64,000 nucleotides of DNA from positions 114,316 to 178,315 of the forward strand of contig NZ_WPZY01000009.1 in the NCBI RefSeq assembly GCF_013031405.1. The letters run 5' to 3'. The notes under the pieces were generated by a model. That model was not told the origin of the DNA. It did no database searches and saw only the letters and a list, made by a program, of their open reading frames with translations. Origin of the DNA: Ruegeria sp. HKCCD8929 (GTDB lineage: Bacteria > Pseudomonadota > Alphaproteobacteria > Rhodobacterales > Rhodobacteraceae). The position numbers and the translations under genes are program-made. This document shows, piece by piece, positions 21,188 to 29,540 of this stretch; position 1 is the stretch's first letter, and every line of letters starts with the position of its first letter.

Positions 21188-23284
21188 ATGACACGTGCAT
21201 CTGATTTCGGTATCCGCCTCAGGACAATCAGGGCTGGCAATACAGAAACTGCCGAGGATCAGGGCTGGGTTGAAGAGCTTGAGCTTGATCTCGGTCCTGA
21301 GCGACAGCCGCGCGATCAGGCGGCCTTGTTGCTGACCGTTGCGGCGGAAATCGAACATGCTTTGATGGTCCAATACCTCTATGCGGCCTATTCGATCCAC
21401 GACAATTTTGACGACACGGCCCGGGCGGGTGAGGCACGGGGTATTGCCACCCGGCTAATCCAGATCGCGCGCGAAGAGATGGGGCATCTGATTTCGGTTC
21501 AGAACCTGCTGCACCTGATTGGTGCGCCGGTTCATTTCGGGCGGCAACATTCGCCTTATGCCAGCCAGCTCTACCCTTTCCGCTTCAAGCTGGAACCGGT
21601 AAGTAAGGCAACCCTAGCGAAATACGTGACGGCGGAAAGCCCGATGACCCGACCCGATGAATTCGATGATGACAAGTGGGAGCGGGTCATCGAGATCGCC
21701 AAAGAGGCTAGAACCGCGAATGACGGGCAGATGGTTCGTCACGTCGGCGCGATTTTTGAGGCGCTGATCAAGCTTTTTGAAGATCCGGCGTGCGGCCTCA
21801 AGGATGCCGATTTTACGTTCAACCCGGTATCGCTTCAGGCGCGTTACGACGATTGGGGGTACGATCCCGGACGCCGCGGCGATACCACCCGGCGCGTTCT
21901 GGTTGCCGAATTCACATCGCAAAACGCCGCTGTCCTGCGCAGCTCGGCGCTGGAGGCGCTCAAAGAGATTTCGGAGCAGGGCGAGGGTTTCGGCATCAGC
22001 ACGGACTCGCATTTTCAGCGCTTTCTTGAGATCTACGACGATTTCGACAGGCTTCAGAAGACCGGCGCATCCATTGTCCGGCGTCTGGCCACCAACCCCT
22101 CAATCGGAGGTGGTTCCACCCCGGAAGATATCGGCAGTGCCAATCTGGCCGATGCTCTGGAGGCTTCGGAAATGCAGCGCGGGGTGATTACCAACGGACG
22201 CAGCAGAAGATGGGCGATGCTGTTCAATCTGCGTTATCGGCTTTTGCTGGACTTTCTGGCCCATTACATGCGGCTGGACCAGTCGAACTATGTATCGGAC
22301 GGGCCATCCCGGGGTGACCGGACACCGCGGGGACTTCTCCTGATCTGGGCCTTCGACCAGATGCGGCACATCAAACGCATCGCCGAGAAACTCGTCACCC
22401 TGCCGCAGAAGGACCCGCATGACGGGACAATGGCTGGCCCTCCGTTCCAGCTTCCGTTCACACTGGCCCTGCCGGACATCGGGGCAGGGCGATGGCGGGT
22501 ACATCTTGATGTCGTGAAGGCCAGCCAGATCCTTGTCACCCGGATGCGCGACGGAACCGAGCCAAAGGACACCGATGATCCGTTTCTTGAGGATCTCGCG
22601 TTCTGGGACGCCAAGGTTATCTCGATCCTAAGCGCCTTGTCCGCCGGAAACCCGGTGCCGGACAACGCCCATCCAACCGAATTCCGCAAGGTCGTGCAAT
22701 CTCTGGAAGAAGCCGTAAGAGGATTTTCCATTGATGTGCATGAGAACTTCTGGACGAACAGGACACGCAAGGACTTTGTCGAACTGCATATGTTCAATCG
22801 ACCGATCATTGCCAGCGACCCGGAAAATGACTGCAGGTTTACATCAGAGGGGTCGCAACTGATCGGCGTTCTGGGCCGCACTATGCCCCGCTTTCGCCCA
22901 CTGATACCACCCGAACGGCTCTCATATATTCAAGGCTGGATCGACCGGCAGGCACCGGACAACGCGCCTGCGGGTCAGATCGGCATCGCGCACGAACGCA
23001 TTCCGTCTCCCGAGGATGCGCCTGCCGTCACCGCCGCCGGGTTTGCAAAATCCGGGCTGAAATTCGAACGCGACATTGCCCCGATGTTCCGGGACATCGA
23101 CCGCGTTCTGGTCAAGAAGTTTATCGGGATCGATCTGAACGATCCGAATGACATCCGGGCCCATGCCGGAGAACTCGTTTCACGTCTTGAAGCCGGACGG
23201 CTGCCCTATGACGCGAATTGGCCGTGTGAGAAAATCGAACTTTTCAAGCACTGGATCGACAACACAACCCAGGACCAGGAGTAG
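21188..23284 (+). CDS. Ferritin-like domain protein (VioB-type) with C-terminal extension
   Basis: The 698-residue protein starts at the ATG four bases after the BNR gene. Residues about 45-115 form a ferritin-like helical pair (AEIEHALMVQYLYAAYSI and IAREEMGHLISVQNLLHLIG), with Glu and His where diiron ligands are expected. This is the PF12902-type domain also found in violacein-pathway VioB. The middle repeats the helical theme (NLRYRLLLDFLAHYM, WAFDQMRHIKRIAEKLV). The last 80 residues (FERDIAPMFRDIDR to WPCEKIELFKHWID) resemble a short domain often found beside oxidative enzymes. It may be a metal-dependent oxidase or a scaffold. It has no signal peptide. Coupling to the BNR gene suggests the two products work together. 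Confidence 0.75.
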   Translation: MTRASDFGIRLRTIRAGNTETAEDQGWVEELELDLGPERQPRDQAALLLTVAAEIEHALMVQYLYAAYSIHDNFDDTARAGEARGIATRLIQIAREEMGHLISVQNLLHLIGAPVHFGRQHSPYASQLYPFRFKLEPVSKATLAKYVTAESPMTRPDEFDDDKWERVIEIAKEARTANDGQMVRHVGAIFEALIKLFEDPACGLKDADFTFNPVSLQARYDDWGYDPGRRGDTTRRVLVAEFTSQNAAVLRSSALEALKEISEQGEGFGISTDSHFQRFLEIYDDFDRLQKTGASIVRRLATNPSIGGGSTPEDIGSANLADALEASEMQRGVITNGRSRRWAMLFNLRYRLLLDFLAHYMRLDQSNYVSDGPSRGDRTPRGLLLIWAFDQMRHIKRIAEKLVTLPQKDPHDGTMAGPPFQLPFTLALPDIGAGRWRVHLDVVKASQILVTRMRDGTEPKDTDDPFLEDLAFWDAKVISILSALSAGNPVPDNAHPTEFRKVVQSLEEAVRGFSIDVHENFWTNRTRKDFVELHMFNRPIIASDPENDCRFTSEGSQLIGVLGRTMPRFRPLIPPERLSYIQGWIDRQAPDNAPAGQIGIAHERIPSPEDAPAVTAAGFAKSGLKFERDIAPMFRDIDRVLVKKFIGIDLNDPNDIRAHAGELVSRLEAGRLPYDANWPCEKIELFKHWIDNTTQDQE

Positions 23285-23307
23285 TTCAAAGCGGAGGAGG
23301 ACAGGAC

Positions 23308-23646
23308 ATGACCCGAACGGCGGATGTTCGCAATTGGAAGCGTAATCTCACTACAGATCGTTTCACCAAAGAAACCAAGAGTTTGGAAGAGTCGGTCACA
23401 GAGGGCCTGCCTGATGCTCAATCCATTGAAATTGAGACCTTCAATCCGTTCACTGGCACGCCATCAAGGATAAAATCCTTCAGCGGTCCCACCGCAAGCA
23501 ACAAGCCCGAAGCGCTCATCTCAGCGGCGCTTCAGCATGTCAAAGCCAGTGCCCAGGCGCTTGGATTCAACAGCGGCAGTGCCGATGCAGAATTTGTGCC
23601 CGATCCGGCGATTGTAACCACCAGCTCCGGAGCCAACGTGGTCTGA
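23308..23646 (+). pseudogene. Truncated propeptide-like protein, cut off by IS21
   Basis: A strong ribosome binding site (GGAGGAGG) precedes the ATG, and the gene follows the ferritin-like gene in the same operon. The 112 residues end in AEFVPDPAIVTTSSGANVV, which looks like the start of the fungalysin/thermolysin propeptide (FTP-like) strand where the chain would go on as VVHLQQ. The stop is created at the junction with an IS21 remnant at about 23646. The complete gene probably encoded a metalloprotease-type protein comparable in layout with the one at 32.4-35.3 kb. That last point is inference from the motif alone. Confidence 0.6.
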
Positions 23647-23800
23647 CCTTCTCCCTGATCTCGGCGGTCAGTAGATCCCCAATGATCTGTTGGGGCTCAT
23701 GCTGGCGTTTGACGGCGGTGGTTAGTGTCTCATCATAGGCCGCTCTCATGCCGTAGAGCTTCAGCTTCCCCATCGCCTCCATCACGTCTGAGCGTTCCAT
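23647..23800 (-). pseudogene. istB: IS21 istB, N-terminal fragment
   Basis: MERSDVMEAMGKLKLYGMRA begins a typical IstB helper ATPase. The frame follows the family to LLTAEIREK and is then joined to unrelated sequence, so the P-loop and all ATPase motifs are gone. It overlaps the istA 3' end, as usual in IS21 elements. The break coincides with the end of the propeptide-like gene, which indicates an IS-associated deletion that removed both genes' distal parts. Confidence 0.85.
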
Positions 23801-25298
23801 TCTGTGTTCTCCTCAAGCTGTCATAGCGGTCGCAGTTCGCCTCGGGCTCACATGAGAGCCGCAGCGCATCCGGGGTGGTGATTGTCAGGGGCGGTGGCGG
23901 CTCGCGATGACGTGCCAAGATGTTCAACACGACACCGGCGGAATGGACATTGTGGGACAGGGCTTCTGCGCAAGCGGCCTCGACCGCATCAATGCCATCC
24001 GTCAGAACAGCGCTCAGGATGTCGACCATCTGCCGGTCGCCGCCGGGTTGACGCTCCAGCTTGCGCCGCACACGCCGGATCGCAACCGGCAGTTCCCAAT
24101 CCTTGAACGGCGCACCGTTGCGCAGAGCACCAGGTTTGCGGGCCAGAACGGGTATGTAGTGCAGGGGGTCGTAGACGGTATTGTTCCGCCCAAATGCACG
24201 CGCATGGCGACCGACGATCTGACTTTCCTGCCAGCATTCCAGCCGATCTGCGTAGGCTCTGATCTCGACGGGCCGCCCCACAGCACGGGCATCGACTGAG
24301 TAGCGGTTCTTGTCGAAGCGGATAAGGCAGGTCTTGGATACGGAGGCCGGCACCGCGTGGAAGCCGTCAAACGGGCCGACATAAGGAACCAGGCTCTCGC
24401 GCTCTTCGTCAAACACCTCCCAGACCGTCTTATCCCGCATCTCTGGGTGCGGGTTCGCCTTCGCATAGGCGCGGCATCGATCTTCCAGCCACGCGTTCAA
24501 CTCGGCATAGGATTTGAACTTCGGGCGCGGCACGAAGAACCGCCGCCGGATCACGTCTACTTGGTTCTCGACTTGGCCTTTCTCCCAGCCCGAGGCCGGG
24601 GTGCAGGCAACCGGATCGACCAGGTAATGCCCGCACATCTACTGGAACCGCCGGTTGTAGGCCCGGTCTTTGCCGACGAAGATCGTGTCCACCGCCGTCT
24701 TCATGTTGTCGTAGATCCCACGAGCACAGGCACCGCCGAAGAAGGCGAACGCCTTGTCGTGCGCATCGAACACCATCTCCTGCGTCTCGCGGGGATAGGC
24801 CCGCACATACGGCATCCGGCTGTGGCAGAGGCGAACATGGGCGACCTTCACAGTCGTGGTCACACCGTCGATCAGAACGATCTCGTGGCTCCAGTCGAAC
24901 TGGTAGGCTTCGCCGGGGTCAAAGCTCAGCGGCACATAGGCAGAGGCCGAAGCTTCCTGCGTCGCCTTCGACCAATTCGCCGCATAACGCCGTACGGCAT
25001 CATACCCACCACCGTAGCCCCGGTTGCGCAGCTCCTCGTAGATACGGACGAGCGTCAGGCGCTCACGCTTCGGCCGACGGGCATTCTCGGCCAGCATCGC
25101 GTCCAGTTCGGAACGCCAGGGATCGATCTTCGGGCGCGGCTGGGTTGTGCGATCATAGCTGAACTCCGTTGCGCCAGATCGGATCACCTTGCGCACCGTG
25201 TTCCGCGACACCCGAAGCTCGCGGCAAATCTGCTTGATCGGCTTGCCGTCGATGAAATGCGCACGCCTGATCTTCGCAATCGTTTCCACGACCAACAT
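23733..25298 (-). pseudogene. istA: IS21-family istA transposase with in-frame stop
   Basis: The N-terminal part (helix-turn-helix IKQICRELRVSRNTVRKVIRSG, then DDE-domain segments PGEAYQFDWSHEIVLIDG and GGACARGIYDNMKTAVD) ends at RAYNRRFQ-TAG. The stop is at 24639-24641. The same frame resumes at once with MCGHYLVDPVACTPASGWEKGQVENQVD, containing the catalytic Glu, and runs to 23733. A single CAG-to-TAG change would explain the split. With istB also lost, the element cannot move by itself. Confidence 0.9.
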
Positions 25299-25334
25299 CC
25301 CCTGACTGCTCCCTCATGCTTTTGAGGAAGCATC

Positions 25335-25370
25335 TGATCACAACTATCAGGGGGTCAGTTTTGCATGCCG
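25335..25370. repeat. IS21 right terminal region
   Basis: The sequence ACTATCAGGGGGTCAGTTTT followed by GCATGCCGATCCACA resembles the end sequence of alphaproteobacterial IS21 elements. It lies about 40-70 bases before the istA start. The opposite end is missing because istB is truncated. The exact boundary is uncertain. Confidence 0.45.
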
Positions 25371-25660
25371 ATCCACACCGATTTGTGCAACAAAGCCCAT
25401 GAGAGCAGGAAAGTCCTTGCTCGCAGCGGTGTGACGACCGAACCGGATGCGATCGTAATGTACCTGGCCAAGACAGCGCTGGATGCCGAGCGAATGATAC
25501 CGATCCACAGAACTCTGTGCGTTTCGGTCCAATCACTGAAAGACGAACTGTTGGCGCTTGCAGGGAAAAGCAGCACGGCGAGGCGCCTGGTGATGGTTCT
25601 ATCGCATCCATACGATCCTGCCCCCTATCAGGGCATTGCTGTGCAATGCCCTGCCGGGCA
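25371..25660. other. Insertion-sequence debris with a perfect palindrome
   Basis: No intact gene can be read here. The start (GATTTGTGCAACAAAGCCC) looks like an insertion-sequence terminus. At 25630-25652 AGGGCATTGC-TGT-GCAATGCCCT is a perfect 10-bp inverted repeat just before the readable part of an IS481 transposase. It may be a relic of a further insertion end or of a deletion junction. Confidence 0.4.
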
Positions 25661-26037
25661 GTGGACAACGGCATCCAGTTCGCAGATCAGCCGCGAAACC
25701 GAAACATGATCTATTCTCGGCCGATGCGCTTCGATATAAGCTGCGAGGTTAACGGGATCGAGCATCGGCTGGCAAAACCCAACCACCTGTGGACCAACGG
25801 CCAGATCGAGTGCATGAACCGCACGATCAAGGGCACAACCGTAAAGCAGTATCACTACGACAGCCACGATCAGCTGCGCAACATCTCTCGGACTTCCTGG
25901 ACGCCTACAATTTCGCCCGACGCTTGAAGACACTGAGCAGTCTCACACCTTACGAATACATCAGCAAAATCTGGGCTTCAGAACCTGATCGACTCATCAT
26001 CAATCCGATCCACCAGATTCCGGGACCGAACACCTAA
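25661..26037 (+). pseudogene. IS481-family transposase, C-terminal fragment
   Basis: DNGIQFADQPRNR, EHRLAKPNHLWTNGQIECMN and RTIKGTTVKQYHYDSHDQLR match the DDE core of IS481 transposases, including the DNG and the NGQ-E catalytic region. A frameshift near 25876 moves the reading to LSDFLDAYNFARRLKTLSS and SLTPYEYISKIW, ending NPIHQIPGPNT at 26037. The N-terminal two thirds and the downstream terminal repeat are missing. The stop overlaps the stop of the PAP2 gene on the other strand. Confidence 0.85.
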
Positions 26038-27044
26038 GCTGTCCGCTCCTCGGCTCGTTGCTCTGGTGCAAGCAGGCTTTCGAGTAAATCAAATTGAGCC
26101 TCCAATCCCGGCTTGCCCTCAAATCTCTTCTTTACAACATTATACACTTGGCCTTTACGAATAGCATTCGACGCGAATTCTTTTGTCTCTTCTTTGTGGT
26201 CAAAGATCTTGTCAATCAGCTTCATGGAAAGTACCCAGCTACCGACGCTATCGGAGGGGTAGTGAACGCCGCCCAGAACTCTTCGATCGCCGTAGTCAAC
26301 CATAAACCGGCCCAATGCCTCGAATTCTGCTTTCGAAAATCCCCCAATGTTCAACCAGGATTCAAAAATGCTACATCCACGCAAAATTCCAAGCACACAA
26401 TGGCCCGATATGAACGACGGATGGAATCCTTTGTGATTGTGGGTACTTGCCACTTCGTATTTAAAATCGTGATATCCCAACCAAGCGGCCATTTGGTATG
26501 GTCGCGGCCGCCGCAGTCTGGGTTTGAAATCGAAGAGCCCAACGGCTTTCCGAGTCGTTGCAGCAGAAAATGCATGGGAGAACGTAACAGGATCAATCGT
26601 ATCTGAGTAGCACGCGATGTTTGCGCCGGAAGAAACGGAGGCCGCTGACACGAAGGCGTTATCTTCGTCGTGGAACCCATCCTCAACACGATAATGCCAG
26701 CGCTGGTCAAGGCCGGCGAGGACTAGGTTGGTCGTCTTAATTCCACTCGGTTTGGCTGAAAGACTGTCTGTCCTCTGAAACTCTTCCAGCATGATATCGA
26801 TTTCTGTTTTGGTTGCGCTTAAGGCAAATTCCTGAGACTTTCCGACCCACAATCTTTTTCCTTCGTCGAACTCCGGCCAAAAGAACAAGCGGAATAGCTC
26901 CATCTGCTCTTCAAAGAAGCTCTGGTACGCGGTTATTCCAAGACCCCAATCCTGCATCGGTTTATCGCTTTGCATTTCAGCGTGTTGCTCACTCAAACGA
27001 GCGTACGGCAAAACGTCATCCATTGAACTAACAAGGTTTTTCAT
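26034..27044 (-). CDS. PAP2 / vanadium-haloperoxidase-fold protein (island copy)
   Basis: The 336-residue protein has all three PAP2 motifs: Lys174-x6-Arg181-Pro182 (KPRLRRPRP), PSFISGH at 209-215, and Arg255-x5-His261-x3-Asp265 (RVLGGVHYPSD). The spacing fits the soluble haloperoxidase-like branch more than membrane lipid phosphatases: no membrane helices and no signal peptide are visible. It could be a vanadium-dependent haloperoxidase or an acid phosphatase. It starts 12 bases after the SARP-like gene, in the same order as the pair at 44.1-46.9 kb. Its stop codon lies in the IS481 fragment, so a few C-terminal residues may have been replaced. GC is lower than in the backbone. Confidence 0.8.
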   Translation of the reverse strand: MKNLVSSMDDVLPYARLSEQHAEMQSDKPMQDWGLGITAYQSFFEEQMELFRLFFWPEFDEGKRLWVGKSQEFALSATKTEIDIMLEEFQRTDSLSAKPSGIKTTNLVLAGLDQRWHYRVEDGFHDEDNAFVSAASVSSGANIACYSDTIDPVTFSHAFSAATTRKAVGLFDFKPRLRRPRPYQMAAWLGYHDFKYEVASTHNHKGFHPSFISGHCVLGILRGCSIFESWLNIGGFSKAEFEALGRFMVDYGDRRVLGGVHYPSDSVGSWVLSMKLIDKIFDHKEETKEFASNAIRKGQVYNVVKKRFEGKPGLEAQFDLLESLLAPEQRAEERTA

Positions 27045-27056
27045 AGCATTATTCTC

Positions 27057-28709
27057 TCACTTCAATTGAGCTAATCCCGTCGAGATTACGCGCTCTCCAA
27101 GCTCGCTGTGTGCTTTCAACGCAGCGTCTGCGGCCAAGTGTTCGTCAATCGCTTCTGTATGGCCGCAGTAGCTGGCTACAACTTTTCGACCGGATTCAAT
27201 GTCCCCAAGTAGACCATACGAGGCTGCGAGGACGCGCGCATTTGATCGAAAACAAGCCGGCGAAGAGCGCAATCGCTCGCCGAAACTCACCGACGTAGCA
27301 AAATCGCGGTTGGCTAGGCTCGTATAGCTTCGAACGCTGGAAAAAAAAGCGTCCGCAAACGAATTTGCTCCGAGTTGGAATGCTCGGGTGGCGGCAAATG
27401 AAGCATTTCTAACGTCGTCAACTCGATAAAGAGAACTTGCACGGAATAACCAGGAAAGCGCTGACTGTCTATCCTTTTCTACGGCCCTAGATGTAAGGGC
27501 CAAAGCACGAGCTTGGTCTCCCAGTATCCTCCCATAAAGATGGCCGGCGACGGCCAAGACCGTACTGTCGTTGCTACCAAATTGAAGGGCATCCCTCAGA
27601 TACGCCTCAATCTTCTCCCTTTCTTCGAGCCCAAAGCGACCTGGTTTTTCAACCAATCGCATAGCGGAAGCCGCCGCTCGCCAAATCGTGATGCGCGGAC
27701 TTTGGTGGTACAGTTGCACTGTGTCCAAACAGCTTTCGATCTCCCTTGGGCTGAGTGTGCCAACATTGAATAGACCAGACAAAGCGCGGCATGTGTTCAG
27801 CCCAACAATTAAACGCTCAGAATTCGCACTCGATGCGCCAAGAAAATGATGGAAGACAGCATCGACAGCCTTCTCGGCAATCGTATAAGAGGATGCTTCA
27901 ATTGAACGGGCAGAATTCTCGGCCAATTCAAATTCCGACCAAACTGGAGAATGTCCGTCGGCTTGGCGCACAATTACTCTAAGATAGTGCCTTTCTCCAA
28001 TTGTTGACACTAAAAGTTCTACGAAAGCGTCACAATCACGGAAGGTCGCCTCATTTTCAACTAATTCGGAAATGTCCGCCCTTAAAAAGGCAGAAACAAG
28101 TGCTTGCTTGGAGAAATCAAACGCAAATATAGATTCCAAATTGTTTTCGCAAAGCCTCACCTGACAAAACCTAAACCCAACGCGAGGCAGCGAGATACTT
28201 CGTCCCTCTGTTTTTCCACTCGGTCTAATTTCAGAAGGTCTTACGTCTGGTCGTGGTAAATCTGAGTCTTTTGCGCATTCTAACCTTTTCTGGCGGAGCC
28301 ATTCGTCGAACTCGTTGTCGCGGACGTTCATCCCTTCCAAAAGCTCAAGCCCGGTGTAATCAACAACAGTGTCAGAACCCCACACAATTTCTGGCTCAAA
28401 CAAATCAATGGCAGCTCGCTCAGGAGAGATGCGAATGTAACCGCCATGACGTTCCTCGATTAGGGTGATTTCACTTGTGGCTTTGCGGATCTGCGATAGA
28501 GACTTACGAAGGCTATTCCTTCCGTGTTCCGGTCCCCTATCGCTCCAAAGTAGATCTTGGAGAAGACCGCGGGTCACCCAACGTCCGCAGTCAACGCTCA
28601 GTATTGCGATAACCGCCTGCGCCTTCTTTCCTAGCCCAAGTATTGGGGCACCAACCGAGTTGCAAACATCAAACGCCCCACGCACCTTTATTCGATATCG
28701 AACATCCAC
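27057..28709 (-). CDS. SARP-like transcription regulator with TPR-like region (island copy)
   Basis: Residues about 1-100 form an OmpR/SARP-type winged helix: VRYRIKVRGAFDV, LGLGKKAQAVIAILSVDCGRWVTRGLLQDLLWSDRG, and RNSLRKSLSQIRK. The C-terminal 250 residues are helical and TPR-like (DALQFGSNDSTVLAVAGHLYGRILGDQARALALTSRAVEKD). No membrane helix is seen. Upstream in-frame codons exist to 29051, but the domain begins near 28709, where a GTG follows GGGAGG by nine bases; this start is a best guess. It is divergent from the 163-aa gene and next to the PAP2 gene, which it may control. The architecture matches the regulator at 45.1-46.9 kb, but the two diverge strongly. Confidence 0.7.
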   Translation of the reverse strand: MDVRYRIKVRGAFDVCNSVGAPILGLGKKAQAVIAILSVDCGRWVTRGLLQDLLWSDRGPEHGRNSLRKSLSQIRKATSEITLIEERHGGYIRISPERAAIDLFEPEIVWGSDTVVDYTGLELLEGMNVRDNEFDEWLRQKRLECAKDSDLPRPDVRPSEIRPSGKTEGRSISLPRVGFRFCQVRLCENNLESIFAFDFSKQALVSAFLRADISELVENEATFRDCDAFVELLVSTIGERHYLRVIVRQADGHSPVWSEFELAENSARSIEASSYTIAEKAVDAVFHHFLGASSANSERLIVGLNTCRALSGLFNVGTLSPREIESCLDTVQLYHQSPRITIWRAAASAMRLVEKPGRFGLEEREKIEAYLRDALQFGSNDSTVLAVAGHLYGRILGDQARALALTSRAVEKDRQSALSWLFRASSLYRVDDVRNASFAATRAFQLGANSFADAFFSSVRSYTSLANRDFATSVSFGERLRSSPACFRSNARVLAASYGLLGDIESGRKVVASYCGHTEAIDEHLAADAALKAHSELGERVISTGLAQLK

Positions 28710-28892
28710 AAAAGCCACCCTCCCAGAAATTTTCAAACTAAACAGTATCACACTTTTATGGGTGCTGCGCGCGCGCAAGTATCTTTTCCCGTTTTTTTCA
28801 CGGCAATGGCACGAACACAGCATGAAACGGGAATGGGCGCTTTGCTTCAATGAAGACGCAGTGATGATGCTGCGCAATCGGAGGATACATAA

Positions 28893-29384
28893 ATGGCTGG
28901 CGAAGTTCAGTTTAACCGAGACTACACGAACTATGGTGCAGAAGTGCGCGATTTTGAGCGTACAACGGATGTTTCTATCGTTCTGACCGAAGTTCTGAGC
29001 GCCTTCTTTTATCCACTCAACGCATTGATTGGTAACAAGTTTTCTGCCCAATGGCTAGGCGAGGGGGATAAGGGACCAAATGATCCAGAAGATCTCGATC
29101 TTATTTTCGAGTTCTCTGAGACAGAGGTTTCTGGCGCATATCGCGAGATCGTTCTCCGCGACAGCGCGGGCGTAGCGACCTATGGCGGCTGGCTTATTGC
29201 AGGCGGAGTGGTGAACGTCACGGACGAAATCGTCAACGGCTATCGTGTCATTGTGGTGCGTGTGGATGAGCAAGATATCCGGCATGAGAACGATGGATCG
29301 TTCTACCAACCAGTTAGCGGCGGCCCTGCAGTAACGGCTGCCGCGGCAGCGCGTCGTGGGCGCATTAGCGCACGCTGGGATTAA
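28893..29384 (+). CDS. Uncharacterised 163-residue protein
   Basis: The ATG at 28893 has GGAGG eight bases before it. The product is acidic and beta-rich in its second half (IFEFSETEVSGAYREIVLRD, GGWLIAGGVVNVTDE, GYRVIVVRVDEQD), with an Ala-rich stretch and an Arg-containing tail (AAAAARRGRISARWD). No signal peptide, catalytic motif or known family is recognised. It lies between the divergent SARP-like regulator and the S8 subtilase. Its divergent promoter probably sits in 28710-28892, shared with the regulator. It could be a small partner or inhibitor of the subtilase, but nothing in the sequence proves this. Confidence 0.6.
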   Translation: MAGEVQFNRDYTNYGAEVRDFERTTDVSIVLTEVLSAFFYPLNALIGNKFSAQWLGEGDKGPNDPEDLDLIFEFSETEVSGAYREIVLRDSAGVATYGGWLIAGGVVNVTDEIVNGYRVIVVRVDEQDIRHENDGSFYQPVSGGPAVTAAAAARRGRISARWD

Positions 29385-29540
29385 ACATCGGTAGCACTGC
29401 GTTCGTCGGAATGCGGACGCAGCGCTTAACTCGGGGTAGGCGGGGCTGGCGGGTGGTCGTTTTCGCTTAGATTTCTGGAGAGATCGCTTTTGCGCGGCAA
29501 CCCCACCTCAACACGGGCCAATCTGAATTCGGAGGATAAA

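Noticed and set aside
25347..25576. Minus-strand frames between IS21 and IS481 considered as transposase N-termini
   Set aside because: No catalytic motif or consistent frame could be recognised; only an insertion-sequence-like terminus is visible.
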